Assembly: GCA_900542195.1 (NCBI GenBank)
Contig: UQNA01000025.1
Location: 1 to 39,320, forward strand
From: an uncultured Sutterella sp.
GTDB taxonomy: Bacteria > Pseudomonadota > Gammaproteobacteria > Burkholderiales > Burkholderiaceae_F
Length of the DNA stretch: 39,320 nucleotides
Direction: 5' to 3'
Shown: one piece after another, positions 23,360 to 30,641 of the stretch
Numbering within the stretch: the first letter of the stretch is position 1
Layout: every line of letters starts with the position of its first letter
Made by a program: the position numbers and the translations under genes
The notes under the pieces: generated by a model
Databases searched by the model: none
Told to the model about the DNA's origin: nothing
The model's input: only the letters and a program-made list of their open reading frames with translations

Positions 23360-24458
23360 TTTTATTGACCTCGATATTGATTTGAACACACGGGTCGTAG
23401 GAAGAAACCACCAGATAAACCAGTTTTTTTAATTCATCTTCCGACTGTCCTGAAATATCTTTTAAAGAATCATTAAAAGCATGTGTGTCGGTTACATTCA
23501 GTTCTGTTGGAGTCAAGATAGCGTAATCAGCAATGACGTTTTTTCCTTCTTTTTCTTCCAATTTTGCAAAGTGAAAAAGAACGCCGCGAGAGTTTTGAAT
23601 AACGCTCAGCGCGCATTTATCTTCCAACTTCAAGACTGAGGCAGAAACCTCGGAAGGGAAGTCATCCATCAGAGTTGTAATGAGTTCAACGAATCTGGCG
23701 CAAAGCCGGGTGTATGCCGTGTTTCCATCTTGCGCTAGCAGATAAGAAATCAGAGGATCTTTTCTTTGACGCGCCACTGCCCCCGTTAGGTGTTTGATAT
23801 CGAACTTATGGCCTTTCGACATCCATAGTTTCTTTTCCTTCACATCTTCTAAAAGCACTCGAGGAGTCTTTTTAAGAAGAGGAAGGCTGCACCATCCTAA
23901 GTTACGGTGAGAGTTAAGAGCTGCAAAGATTGATGGAATATCTTCAGAAGTTTCATCCGTGAATCCATTGAGAAGATCTTGCTCCCAATCTTCGCCGAAG
24001 TCGGCCAGCAAAAGAGGAAGAGCCAAGTCTGCTAATTTTCTTTTTTCTTCCTTAACTTTTTCCGAATCGCGGGGATCAACTTTTTTAAGTTCGCTTACTT
24101 GTGCGCGAATCTCGACAATACGGTGAATGTGTCTTTTTCGGAAAGCTTCAGGAGCAAGCTGCAGCAAAAAGAAACGTACTCCTTCGTTAATGATTTCCAG
24201 GTAATTCTGCCAAATGCAGTCCTTGAAGATTTCCGTGGTGCCTTGTCCCGAAGCTTCATACAATGCAAGTTTGGCTGCAGTACTCTGTGAGTCGGGGCAT
24301 AGAGAAAAAAGAATAGGAATGAGTTCAAAGACTTCCTCCTGGGTTTTGCCGATAAATAACTTTTCTACAGAAACTTCAGAAGAAGCTTTCACGGCTGCAT
24401 TTCTTACACAGTTATCGTCTGTATCGAGAAAAATATTGAGATTTCCGACAAAGCTCAT
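23352..24458 (-). CDS. hupK: HupK/HoxV-type hydrogenase assembly protein (degenerate large-subunit homologue)
   Basis: This 368-residue protein resembles HupK/HoxV, proposed to act as a scaffold when the Fe(CN)2CO unit is moved into the large subunit in oxygen-tolerant hydrogenases. It shows worn traces of the large-subunit metal motifs: SLCPDSQSTAA near residue 52 in place of the first CxxC, and near the C-terminus SYDPCVQINIEV in place of DPCLAC-x-x-H, each keeping one Cys. The centre is charged and helical (residues 130-150). It overlaps hupJ by four bases (ATGA) and hypA by eight. Assignment relies on these motifs, the length and the position after hupI-hupJ. Confidence 0.8.
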   Translation of the reverse strand: MSFVGNLNIFLDTDDNCVRNAAVKASSEVSVEKLFIGKTQEEVFELIPILFSLCPDSQSTAAKLALYEASGQGTTEIFKDCIWQNYLEIINEGVRFFLLQLAPEAFRKRHIHRIVEIRAQVSELKKVDPRDSEKVKEEKRKLADLALPLLLADFGEDWEQDLLNGFTDETSEDIPSIFAALNSHRNLGWCSLPLLKKTPRVLLEDVKEKKLWMSKGHKFDIKHLTGAVARQRKDPLISYLLAQDGNTAYTRLCARFVELITTLMDDFPSEVSASVLKLEDKCALSVIQNSRGVLFHFAKLEEKEGKNVIADYAILTPTELNVTDTHAFNDSLKDISGQSEDELKKLVYLVVSSYDPCVQINIEVNKNA

Positions 24459-25018
24459 GCGTTCTCCTGTTGTTTCCTTCTAAAGAAGGATCTTCTAGAA
24501 ATTGGTTTAGATAAAGTGTTCTCTACGGCTTTTTCCACGGCCTCTTCTTCGATTTCTCGTTTAGATTCAACCATTGGAGTTCCTTCTTCTTCGGGTTGCT
24601 CATCTTTCATAATTTCATCGAGAGCGGCGTAGGCGACTTCGACAGCCATTTGATCGTCTGTAATCTCCTCAAGTGGGGAAAGGAGGGAACACATTTTGTA
24701 TTCACCAAGGATTTTATCTTTCACGCTGATAAAGTCATAGAGCCCGGCCGGAAATTGATAATGAAGTTTTTTCCCTTCAGGAACTGATTTCCAATATCCT
24801 TCTTCCCCCTCACATAAAATAAGATTGATGGCCCAAGGCGTGACCATGACTCCGAGCCAGAAGTTAGTCCATTTCTTAAAACCAACTGCGTGGACTTTAA
24901 CTTTCGGGTGAAGAAAGGGCAGTCCCTTCATTCGGTTTTGATGAATGTACTTAAACCCAGCCTCTAAGCGAGAGGCCGGATTTGGCTTCCAAACAGCAGG
25001 GGCCTTACTTTTCTGCAT
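24455..25018 (-). CDS. hupJ: HybE/HupJ-family hydrogenase assembly chaperone
   Basis: The 187-residue protein matches the HybE/HupJ/HoxT family. Seen are NRMKGLPFLHPKVKVHAVGF, the core WTNFWLGVMVTPWAINLIL, the FPAGLYDF segment, and GEYKMCSLLSPLEE. HybE proteins are cytoplasmic chaperones linked to small-subunit quality control and Tat export. After residue 145 comes an acidic, Glu-rich linker and a C-terminal SRRSFFRRKQ segment, which looks like a twin-arginine motif and closely resembles SRRSFLKF in HyaA. It overlaps the rubredoxin gene by 14 bases and hupK by four. Confidence 0.9.
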   Translation of the reverse strand: MQKSKAPAVWKPNPASRLEAGFKYIHQNRMKGLPFLHPKVKVHAVGFKKWTNFWLGVMVTPWAINLILCEGEEGYWKSVPEGKKLHYQFPAGLYDFISVKDKILGEYKMCSLLSPLEEITDDQMAVEVAYAALDEIMKDEQPEEEGTPMVESKREIEEEAVEKAVENTLSKPISRRSFFRRKQQENA

Positions 25019-25235
25019 AATTTTTGGGAACTACCATGAACAGTTCTTTTTCGCATCCGCAGACAGGGCAGCACCAATAGTCAGGAAGTTGGGAAAATGG
25101 TGTAGAAGGCTCGATGTTCTGATCAATGTCTCCTTTTTCAGGATCGTAAACATAGTGACAGACCTTGCATTCCAAGCAGTCAGTGTCCTTGAGCTTGGAG
25201 GCGTCTCCTAAATAAGTTCCTTCAAAGCCATGCAT
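25005..25235 (-). CDS. hupI: Rubredoxin HupI/HoxR
   Basis: This 76-residue rubredoxin has both Fe-binding knuckles, CKVCHYVYDP and CPVCGCEKE, and the aromatic core around DYWCC. It carries about 18 extra N-terminal residues (MHGFEGTYLGDASKLKD) typical of hydrogenase-cluster rubredoxins. HupI/HoxR is known to help assemble the FeS centres of the small subunit when oxygen is present. An extra Cys precedes each CxxC (LECKVC and WCCPVC). The start overlaps the stop of hyaF by one base (TAATG). Confidence 0.95.
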   Translation of the reverse strand: MHGFEGTYLGDASKLKDTDCLECKVCHYVYDPEKGDIDQNIEPSTPFSQLPDYWCCPVCGCEKELFMVVPKNYAEK

Positions 25236-26152
25236 TAAGACAACTCCACGGGAGAAAGTTCCCAGCTAGATGTAACCCATTCGACCAATTCTTTGATTCG
25301 TAAGACCGAGTCCTGTAGATCTTCTGCAGAGGCCAGCGCTTCTTCGGGGAGGCCGCAGACGACAATGGTGTTGAGAATCATCAAACGAGTAGGGGCGTTG
25401 TTAAAGTATTGAATTCTCCATGCATGACGAACGTCGGTAGAAAGAATATGGCAGTTTCCGAATCCTCTGGACATCATATGCACGGCACCCATGCCAAGAG
25501 CTGTGTCAATAATTTGATTGTCAGCCGGAGTCATAGGAAGATGACTCAAATTAAATGTCTTTGCCGGTGCGCCGGGTTCCCAGCTCTTAAGAGCGGCGTT
25601 AAGTTCCGCCAAGATGGCAGGGCTGTTCATGGCCTCAGGATCTTCCTTGGTAGGGTTAAGTCCCTCTTTAGATGTCAGATAAGCAGCTTCCGGAACGCAT
25701 GCAGGTATGGCGCTTACTTCGATCTGGTCGGAAATCGGTTTGCCGTCTTTGTAATAGCAGACACGCCAAACACCGACGAAGATGGATTCTTGGATGCGGA
25801 TTTCGTCGAAATTATCCTGCGGAAGTTTGATGATGATAGAAACTTCACCTTCACCCAACATTTGGTTGACCAAATTCAAGGTAGCCGGATCTAGATGGTT
25901 TAACGCAAAAGAGGGACCGGCAGCATTGGAATTTTGGTTCCAATTCTTCATTTCTTGATAAAGCTCAATGAATAATTGACGGCAGCGTGTTGCCGTTTCC
26001 TTATCGCTGATTTCCGGAGCATGAGGTCGGACGTATGTTTCCACGGTATCTGGAACGCCGATGGTCATTGCCTTTTCTTCATCGGGCTGTGAACCGGGGC
26101 CGATGCTTTTAATTGGAATGTTGATTGGCCGAGAAGTAAATTTGTTTAGCAT
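25235..26152 (-). CDS. hyaF: HyaF/HupH-type hydrogenase expression protein
   Basis: This 305-residue protein corresponds to HyaF/HupH/HoxQ, an accessory protein implicated in small-subunit maturation. It has two related halves, with the family's internal pattern repeated: LGEGEVSIII ... ESIFVGVWRV in the first half and LGMGAVHMMSRGFGNC ... VRHAWRIQYFN in the second, followed by ILNTIVVCGLPEEALA and a WELSPVELS end. The N-terminus has a GPGSQPDEE stretch. It overlaps hyaE by seven bases. No cofactor-binding motif is evident. Confidence 0.92.
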   Translation of the reverse strand: MLNKFTSRPINIPIKSIGPGSQPDEEKAMTIGVPDTVETYVRPHAPEISDKETATRCRQLFIELYQEMKNWNQNSNAAGPSFALNHLDPATLNLVNQMLGEGEVSIIIKLPQDNFDEIRIQESIFVGVWRVCYYKDGKPISDQIEVSAIPACVPEAAYLTSKEGLNPTKEDPEAMNSPAILAELNAALKSWEPGAPAKTFNLSHLPMTPADNQIIDTALGMGAVHMMSRGFGNCHILSTDVRHAWRIQYFNNAPTRLMILNTIVVCGLPEEALASAEDLQDSVLRIKELVEWVTSSWELSPVELS

Positions 26153-26589
26153 GATTTAACAGGAATTCCGATTGAGGGTGGGAAGGAGGGAGAACGCTGA
26201 ATAATTTCATCAACTTCAGCAACAAGTTGAGACCACAGACGCAAGCCGTCGACCGCTCCGAGATAAGCGCCGTCTCTTACAAATACCATAGCCGGCCAGC
26301 GTTTAAAGCCGTAGATGGCTGAAAGTTTTCTGGCATGAGGAGGGCAGATGACAGCTTTGTTTTTGATTAACTGACAGGATTTTGCTAACTCTGGAGCAAT
26401 GACGATTGCATCCATAGTTTCTTTCATCCGGTTTGGATCATCTACAAAGAGAATCAGAGAAAGACCGTCTTTCTTCAGAAATGCTTCAAAAGAATCGGCA
26501 TCAATTTGCTCGAAACCACATTCCTCAGTCATTTTTTTGAAGATGGGATGAGTCTGCAGATCTATTTTTTTAGGTACTTCTATAAGCAT
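26146..26589 (-). CDS. hyaE: HyaE/HupG-type thioredoxin-like Tat chaperone
   Basis: The 147-residue product matches HyaE/HupG/HoxO, a thioredoxin-fold protein without a CxxC site that binds the Tat signal of the hydrogenase small subunit. Seen are the LILFVDDPNRMKET strand region, YGFKRWPAMVFVRDGAYLGAVDGLRLWSQ (the conserved cis-Pro region) and a C-terminal helix. It starts two bases after hupF and overlaps hyaF by seven bases. No catalytic cysteine pair is present, as expected. Confidence 0.9.
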   Translation of the reverse strand: MLIEVPKKIDLQTHPIFKKMTEECGFEQIDADSFEAFLKKDGLSLILFVDDPNRMKETMDAIVIAPELAKSCQLIKNKAVICPPHARKLSAIYGFKRWPAMVFVRDGAYLGAVDGLRLWSQLVAEVDEIIQRSPSFPPSIGIPVKSC

Positions 26590-26591
26590 GA

Positions 26592-26912
26592 TTACCTCTT
26601 TTTTAATTGGGCAGCCAGATGCGGAGGAAGGCGTCCGGTGTTGGCAGTGATGTCGGCAAATGCATCTTCAGTATTTGGATCAAGAGTCCCGTTCATCGCG
26701 TTCTCCAGAGAATCTAACGCTTTGTTTACTTGGGCGGCTCTCTCTTCCGTAAGAACGTCCATTGCCGTTCCGTTCCATGCCAGGATCCAAGTTCCGGGTT
26801 CAAGCGGGCCAACCATCATTATGTCGATTTTTTCCCGCTGGCCTCTGCCTTCACAGATGGCCACGCCTTCATCCGGAAGCTCCTTGACGATCATTGGTAT
26901 TCCGATACACAT
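26592..26912 (-). CDS. hupF: HypC-family chaperone HupF/HoxL
   Basis: This 106-residue protein begins MCIGIPMIV, so it has the functional Cys2 of the HypC family, and continues with the small beta-barrel pattern GVAICEGRGQREKIDIMMVG and GTWILAWNGTAMDVLTEERA. The roughly 30-residue C-terminal extension is characteristic of HupF/HoxL rather than HypC. HupF is known to stabilise the large subunit under oxygen and to carry the iron cofactor. It lies three bases after hyaD. Confidence 0.92.
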   Translation of the reverse strand: MCIGIPMIVKELPDEGVAICEGRGQREKIDIMMVGPLEPGTWILAWNGTAMDVLTEERAAQVNKALDSLENAMNGTLDPNTEDAFADITANTGRLPPHLAAQLKKR

Positions 26913-26915
26913 AGG

Positions 26916-27548
26916 TTATGCCTCGTTAGTGCGGATAAAGGCGTATCTTCTGTCACCCGTACGATCAGCCTCTTCTTGAGAAGGTCTTTCTGCTTCGTAC
27001 CTTTCCATGTTCAAGGCCGAGTTCTCATTCAGAGGCTCGTAAGATTCGTTCGGAGTTCTTTCTCTTAAGGGTACGCCCCAGTTTTTTAATTCTTTAAAAG
27101 CAGCCTCAACAGCGGGCCCGAGCTGTTTCTTGGCTTCATTGGATAAAGACCCGCCGTAATCATCAAGAAGCACAGGCTGGAAGCCCACAACGACGATTTG
27201 GTTCGGCGCAGACAGGCGTAGATGAGCAGCTGCCAATAAGTCGTTCATACCGTCTTGGTGTGGGGAGAGTTTGGTTGATGTCCAGATTGAAATCTCTTTA
27301 TCGTGGAGAACTCTTAATTCACCGGGTTTCCCGTGAAAATCACAGCAGTCAAAAACTAAGAGCTTGTCGCATCTGCAAATGTCATCGAACAGATACATTC
27401 CGAGAGTGCCTCCGTCGATAACTTTATCTGCCGGATCAAGCACCGCGTACCTTTTATGGAACTCTTCAACAGCTCTTACGCCAAAGCCTTCGTCAGCCCA
27501 AAGAATGTTTCCGATCCCAAGGATTAAAGTTGGAATTTCTTTTGTCAT
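26916..27548 (-). CDS. hyaD: [NiFe]-hydrogenase maturation endopeptidase HyaD/HupD
   Basis: HyaD (210 aa) is an M52-family protease that removes the C-terminal peptide of HyaB after nickel insertion. The nickel-sensing residues are in place: Glu20 (ADEGFG), Asp70 (CCDFHGKPG) and His97 (SPHQDG), with ILGIGN at the start and DGGTLG in the core. The C-terminal 45 residues are polar and unusually long. It is the first gene of the accessory unit. Its translation start is close to the palindrome at 27557-27575, and only a weak, distant AAGG, inside that palindrome, serves as Shine-Dalgarno. Confidence 0.95.
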   Translation of the reverse strand: MTKEIPTLILGIGNILWADEGFGVRAVEEFHKRYAVLDPADKVIDGGTLGMYLFDDICRCDKLLVFDCCDFHGKPGELRVLHDKEISIWTSTKLSPHQDGMNDLLAAAHLRLSAPNQIVVVGFQPVLLDDYGGSLSNEAKKQLGPAVEAAFKELKNWGVPLRERTPNESYEPLNENSALNMERYEAERPSQEEADRTGDRRYAFIRTNEA

Positions 27549-27556
27549 ACGCTATT

Positions 27557-27575
27557 AGTAACCTTCGTAGTTACA
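27557..27575. promoter_or_regulatory. Palindromic operator candidate at the accessory-gene promoter
   Basis: On the plus strand this is AGTAAC, seven bases, GTTACA; read on the minus strand it is TGTAAC-N7-GTTACT. The same arrangement with the same seven-base spacer occurs at 31894-31912 before hyaA. It lies 9 to 27 bases before the hyaD ATG, downstream of the inferred transcription start, and overlaps the weak Shine-Dalgarno. It could block transcription or translation when bound. Confidence 0.6.
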
Positions 27576-27591
27576 CTTACTTATCCAAGTG

Positions 27592-27597
27592 ATTATA
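27592..27597 (-). promoter_or_regulatory. Candidate -10 element for the hyaD-to-hypE unit
   Basis: The minus strand reads TATAAT here, a perfect -10, 44 bases before the hyaD start. No recognisable -35 hexamer is found 16-18 bases upstream, which fits an activator-dependent promoter. An inverted repeat CACTTAC (27574-27580) / GTAAGTG (27606-27612) flanks it. Confidence 0.5.
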
Positions 27598-27729
27598 CGG
27601 TAAAAGTAAGTGGAAATACTAATGATTGGCACTTAAATAGCGAGTCGATTGAATTTTTTGTATAGGTAGAGGAGTTAACTAAAAGTAATATGAAAAAGTT
27701 ATATAAGAAGAACTGAAATGGACGATATA

Positions 27730-27757
27730 AAAACAACAAAACTCGTCAGAGACGAGC
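27730..27757 (-). terminator. Rho-independent terminator ending the hyaABC-HTH unit
   Basis: Read on the minus strand, CTCGTC (27756-27751), a 3-base loop and GACGAG (27747-27742) are followed by TTTTGTTGTTTTT. It starts a few bases after the HTH stop codon and separates the structural operon from the accessory operon. Confidence 0.85.
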
Positions 27758-27760
27758 TTC

Positions 27761-28105
27761 TTATTGGGTCGAAAGGCTTTGTCGCTTTTCCTTTTCCAGT
27801 TCCTGATATAGATCCCAGTGCATTTGCAGCGTAAGCCAAAATTCGGGATCCGTATTAAAGAAGCGGGCAAGCTTTATAGCGGTAGAAGGAGTTATTGAGC
27901 GTTTTCCTACGACTAGTTCATTAACTCTTCTTCTTGAGATGCCTAAGGCCCTCGCAAGGTGAGCCTGAGAAATAGAAAGGGGCTGCAGAAATCTGGAATC
28001 TAGGAAGGTTCCCGGGTGAGGGGCGCTTCTGCAGGACTTCAGGAAGGAGAGGTCTGACAATTTGGCCTCTCTCCCGAATCCCTTATTCCGTAATTCTGCA
28101 GCCAT
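27761..28105 (-). CDS. Orphan HigA-like XRE-family HTH protein
   Basis: This 114-residue protein (from ATG 28105; a TTG at 28114 is also possible) carries a HigA/VapI-type helix-turn-helix. Seen are PHPGTFLDSRFLQPLSISQAHLARALGI, the recognition region SRRRVNELVVGKRSITPSTAIKLARFF, then NTDPEFWLTLQMHWDLYQ, all diagnostic of HigA antitoxins. Two things are unusual. About 30 extra residues precede the PHPG motif, and no HigB toxin gene is adjacent: the upstream neighbour is hyaC, 11-19 bases away, and a terminator follows. It therefore appears to be the last gene of the hydrogenase structural operon, perhaps repurposed as a regulator. No clear Shine-Dalgarno is visible. Confidence 0.85.
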   Translation of the reverse strand: MAAELRNKGFGREAKLSDLSFLKSCRSAPHPGTFLDSRFLQPLSISQAHLARALGISRRRVNELVVGKRSITPSTAIKLARFFNTDPEFWLTLQMHWDLYQELEKEKRQSLSTQ

Positions 28106-28124
28106 CTTATACAACGTCTAGGAA

Positions 28125-28868
28125 TTACTTACCGGAGTAAGTTCTTTCGATCTCCGCGTCCGGGAACTGAGGTTCCTTGAAGTAGCGGATGCCGTTGATG
28201 ATTGTGGATACCTGAGTACCGCCGCCCATGATATCTTCACGGAAGCTCATGTATAAGTGAGCGCAGAGGAAGATAAGGATGTAGTACATCAGCAAATGGT
28301 GGAAGGTTCTTACCGGCTGCGGGCCGCCAAGCAATTCAGTAACCCAACCGAAGTATGTCATCCAACCTGTATCCCAACCCCATTGCTGAGCATAAAGACC
28401 AAACCCGGTAATGATGATGAGAACACTGCCGAGAATGTACATTAAGCACATTGCGGTTTGAGCCAAAGGATTGTGTCCGACATATTCTTTTGGATGCTTA
28501 TTCAAGAAGAGATAATAAGCAGCGCAGCCGAAGATGCCTTTGAGCCACATAATGTCCCAGAAGGGCAGAATGAAGATCATTCTTGAGTATTTGTTGCCCA
28601 CAAATGCCCAGTAGATACGGTAGGCAAGAAGGGCAGCAAATAGCATGCCGCATACTAAGTGGATAAGGATAATATGTCCGAAGAAATATGTGCTCCATGT
28701 ATCCGCATAGTTGGGGATCGGAGGCCAGCCGATTAAGAAGCCGGTGATACACAAGAGAAAGAAAACAACCGCTTGTGCCCAATGCCAAAACCTAACTGGG
28801 GCCTCATAGACATATACAGGCTCGATCGGTCCTTCAAGAATTTCATACGACCATTTCGAGATTTTCAT
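28125..28868 (-). CDS. hyaC: Ni/Fe-hydrogenase b-type cytochrome subunit
   Basis: HyaC (247 aa; E. coli 235 aa) is the membrane dihaem cytochrome b that anchors the hydrogenase and passes electrons to quinone. Four membrane helices are visible (about residues 31-50, 62-88, 138-160, 188-208). Histidines suited to haem ligation lie in FWHWAQ, the second helix (GHIILIHLVCG), and the last helix region (TFHHLLMYYILIFLCAHLYMSF). The N-terminal VYVYEAPVRFWHW is typical of the family. A strong GGGGG Shine-Dalgarno precedes ATG 28868, 12 bases after hyaB. Confidence 0.96.
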   Translation of the reverse strand: MKISKWSYEILEGPIEPVYVYEAPVRFWHWAQAVVFFLLCITGFLIGWPPIPNYADTWSTYFFGHIILIHLVCGMLFAALLAYRIYWAFVGNKYSRMIFILPFWDIMWLKGIFGCAAYYLFLNKHPKEYVGHNPLAQTAMCLMYILGSVLIIITGFGLYAQQWGWDTGWMTYFGWVTELLGGPQPVRTFHHLLMYYILIFLCAHLYMSFREDIMGGGTQVSTIINGIRYFKEPQFPDAEIERTYSGK

Positions 28869-28880
28869 AAAACCCCCTTC

Positions 28881-30641
28881 TTAGCGAACTTGAACTTTGC
28901 AGAGTTCTTGTCCTTCAGTTGAAAGTACGTGAGTTGCGCAAGCCAAGCACGGGTCGAAACTATGGATAGTACGCAAGATCTCAAGTGGCTGGTTAGCGAC
29001 GGCTACCGGTGTACCGAGCAATGAGGCTTCGTATGCACCCAATTGGCCCTTCGGATCACGTGGGGAAGCATTCCAAGTAGACGGAACAACAGCCTGCCAG
29101 TTTGCAATGACACCGTCTTTAATGACGCACCAGTGGCCAAGAGCGCCACGCGGAGCTTCAGCAGGACCAACACCCTTGCATTCGAGCGGCCATGTGCTCG
29201 GTTCCCATTTTTCCATATTGGCTGCAACTTCGTCACCGGCCTTAATGTTGGCTTCGAGTTCATCAACGCAGCGAAGCATTTCACGAGCCATCATACGAGC
29301 TTCTAAGCAGCGAGCCAATGTACGGCCAAGAGTTGAGAACATCGCTTGAATTGGTACGCCAGCCTTTGAAAGGGCTTCATTAACCAATTCTGTCTGTTCA
29401 GGCATCTTCTTAGCGTATGCAACCACCATACGGGCCAATGGGCCGGTTTCCATAGCGTGACCGTTCCAGCGAGGAGCTTTAATCCAAGAATAACGGCTTT
29501 CAGCACCAAGCCACTTAATATCTGTCTTGGTACCTTCAGTACCGGCTCCAAGTTCAAACTTCGGATCAGTGATACCATCCCATGGATGCAAGCCTGCATC
29601 CGGCTGAGGATATTGATACCAAGAGTGATCAACGAATTCTTTAATCTGGTTAGGATCTTTTAGGTCAACCGGGTGGATTTCATCAAGTTTGCCGTCGATG
29701 ATGGCGCCGTTAGGCATCAACAAGCTCTTTTCAGAGAGATCGTTGGCATATCTTGGGAAGTCGCCGTAGCAGAGCAAGTTCTGATTAGAGAGACCTCCGC
29801 CAATCTTGAACCAGTCTTTGTAGAACGGAGCCATTGCCATGAGGTCCGGATAATAGACCTCTTCAATAAACTTGATTGTGTCTTTGGCGATATCGCGGAT
29901 ATAGTTAACCCAAATCTGGTTGACCATTGTGCCTTGAGCACCCGTGTCATTCATATTAATTGGGCACGGTACCCCGCCGACCAAATAGTTCGGGTGTGGG
30001 TTCTTTCCGCCGAGAATTGTATGAACCTTAACGATTTGACGCTGATAGTCCAAGCTTTCAAGATAGTGTGTTACACCGAGAAGGTTGACTTCAGGCGGAA
30101 GCTTGTAAGCCGGGTTGCCCCAATAGGCATTTGCGAAAATACCAAGTTGGCCGCTGGCAACAAACTTCTTAAGTCTGTCTTGAATTTCTTTGAAGTACGC
30201 TGGAGAAGAAAGGGCGTGATTAGAAATTGCTACCTGGATTTCGCTGGTTTTCTTCGGATCGGCATTCAGCGCGCTTACTACATCAATCCAGTCCAAGCCG
30301 TGGAGCTGATAGAAGTGTGTAAGGTGGTCCTGGCAATAGAGGGTAGCATTCATCAAGTTGCGGATGATGTTTGCATTCTTAGGAATCTTAATTCCAAGAG
30401 CATCTTCAACGGCTCTAACTGCAGAAAGAGCATGAATACCGGTACATACACCGCAAATACGTTCTACGAAAGCCCATGCATCACGTGGATCGCGGCCTTT
30501 AAGAATGACTTCCAAGCCTCTCCACATTGTACCTGTGGACATGGCATCGACAATAACGTTGTTGTCGTCCATGACGGCTTGCATACGTAAGTGACCTTCA
30601 ATACGGGTGATAGGGTCAACAACAATTTTCTGGTTTGCCAT
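28881..30641 (-). CDS. hyaB: [NiFe]-hydrogenase large subunit
   Basis: HyaB (586 aa) holds the NiFe(CN)2CO active site of a group 1 uptake hydrogenase. The N-terminal nickel motif RICGVCTGIH (Cys63 and Cys66) and the C-terminal motif DPCLACATH (Cys565, Cys568, His571) are intact. The 15 residues after His571 (VLSTEGQELCKVQVR) are the peptide expected to be removed by HyaD. The opening VVDPITRIEGHLR is canonical. The protein has no signal peptide and is exported attached to HyaA. The ATG overlaps the hyaA stop by one base (TAATG), so the subunits are translationally coupled. Confidence 0.98.
   Translation of the reverse strand: MANQKIVVDPITRIEGHLRMQAVMDDNNVIVDAMSTGTMWRGLEVILKGRDPRDAWAFVERICGVCTGIHALSAVRAVEDALGIKIPKNANIIRNLMNATLYCQDHLTHFYQLHGLDWIDVVSALNADPKKTSEIQVAISNHALSSPAYFKEIQDRLKKFVASGQLGIFANAYWGNPAYKLPPEVNLLGVTHYLESLDYQRQIVKVHTILGGKNPHPNYLVGGVPCPINMNDTGAQGTMVNQIWVNYIRDIAKDTIKFIEEVYYPDLMAMAPFYKDWFKIGGGLSNQNLLCYGDFPRYANDLSEKSLLMPNGAIIDGKLDEIHPVDLKDPNQIKEFVDHSWYQYPQPDAGLHPWDGITDPKFELGAGTEGTKTDIKWLGAESRYSWIKAPRWNGHAMETGPLARMVVAYAKKMPEQTELVNEALSKAGVPIQAMFSTLGRTLARCLEARMMAREMLRCVDELEANIKAGDEVAANMEKWEPSTWPLECKGVGPAEAPRGALGHWCVIKDGVIANWQAVVPSTWNASPRDPKGQLGAYEASLLGTPVAVANQPLEILRTIHSFDPCLACATHVLSTEGQELCKVQVR

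Noticed and set aside
27761..28114. A complete HigBA toxin-antitoxin pair
   Set aside because: No RelE-like HigB frame lies on either side; the neighbours are hyaC and a terminator.
29673..30590. 305-codon open frame on the plus strand
   Set aside because: It is antisense to hyaB, whose motifs are unmistakable; the product shows no domain and no ribosome binding site supports it.
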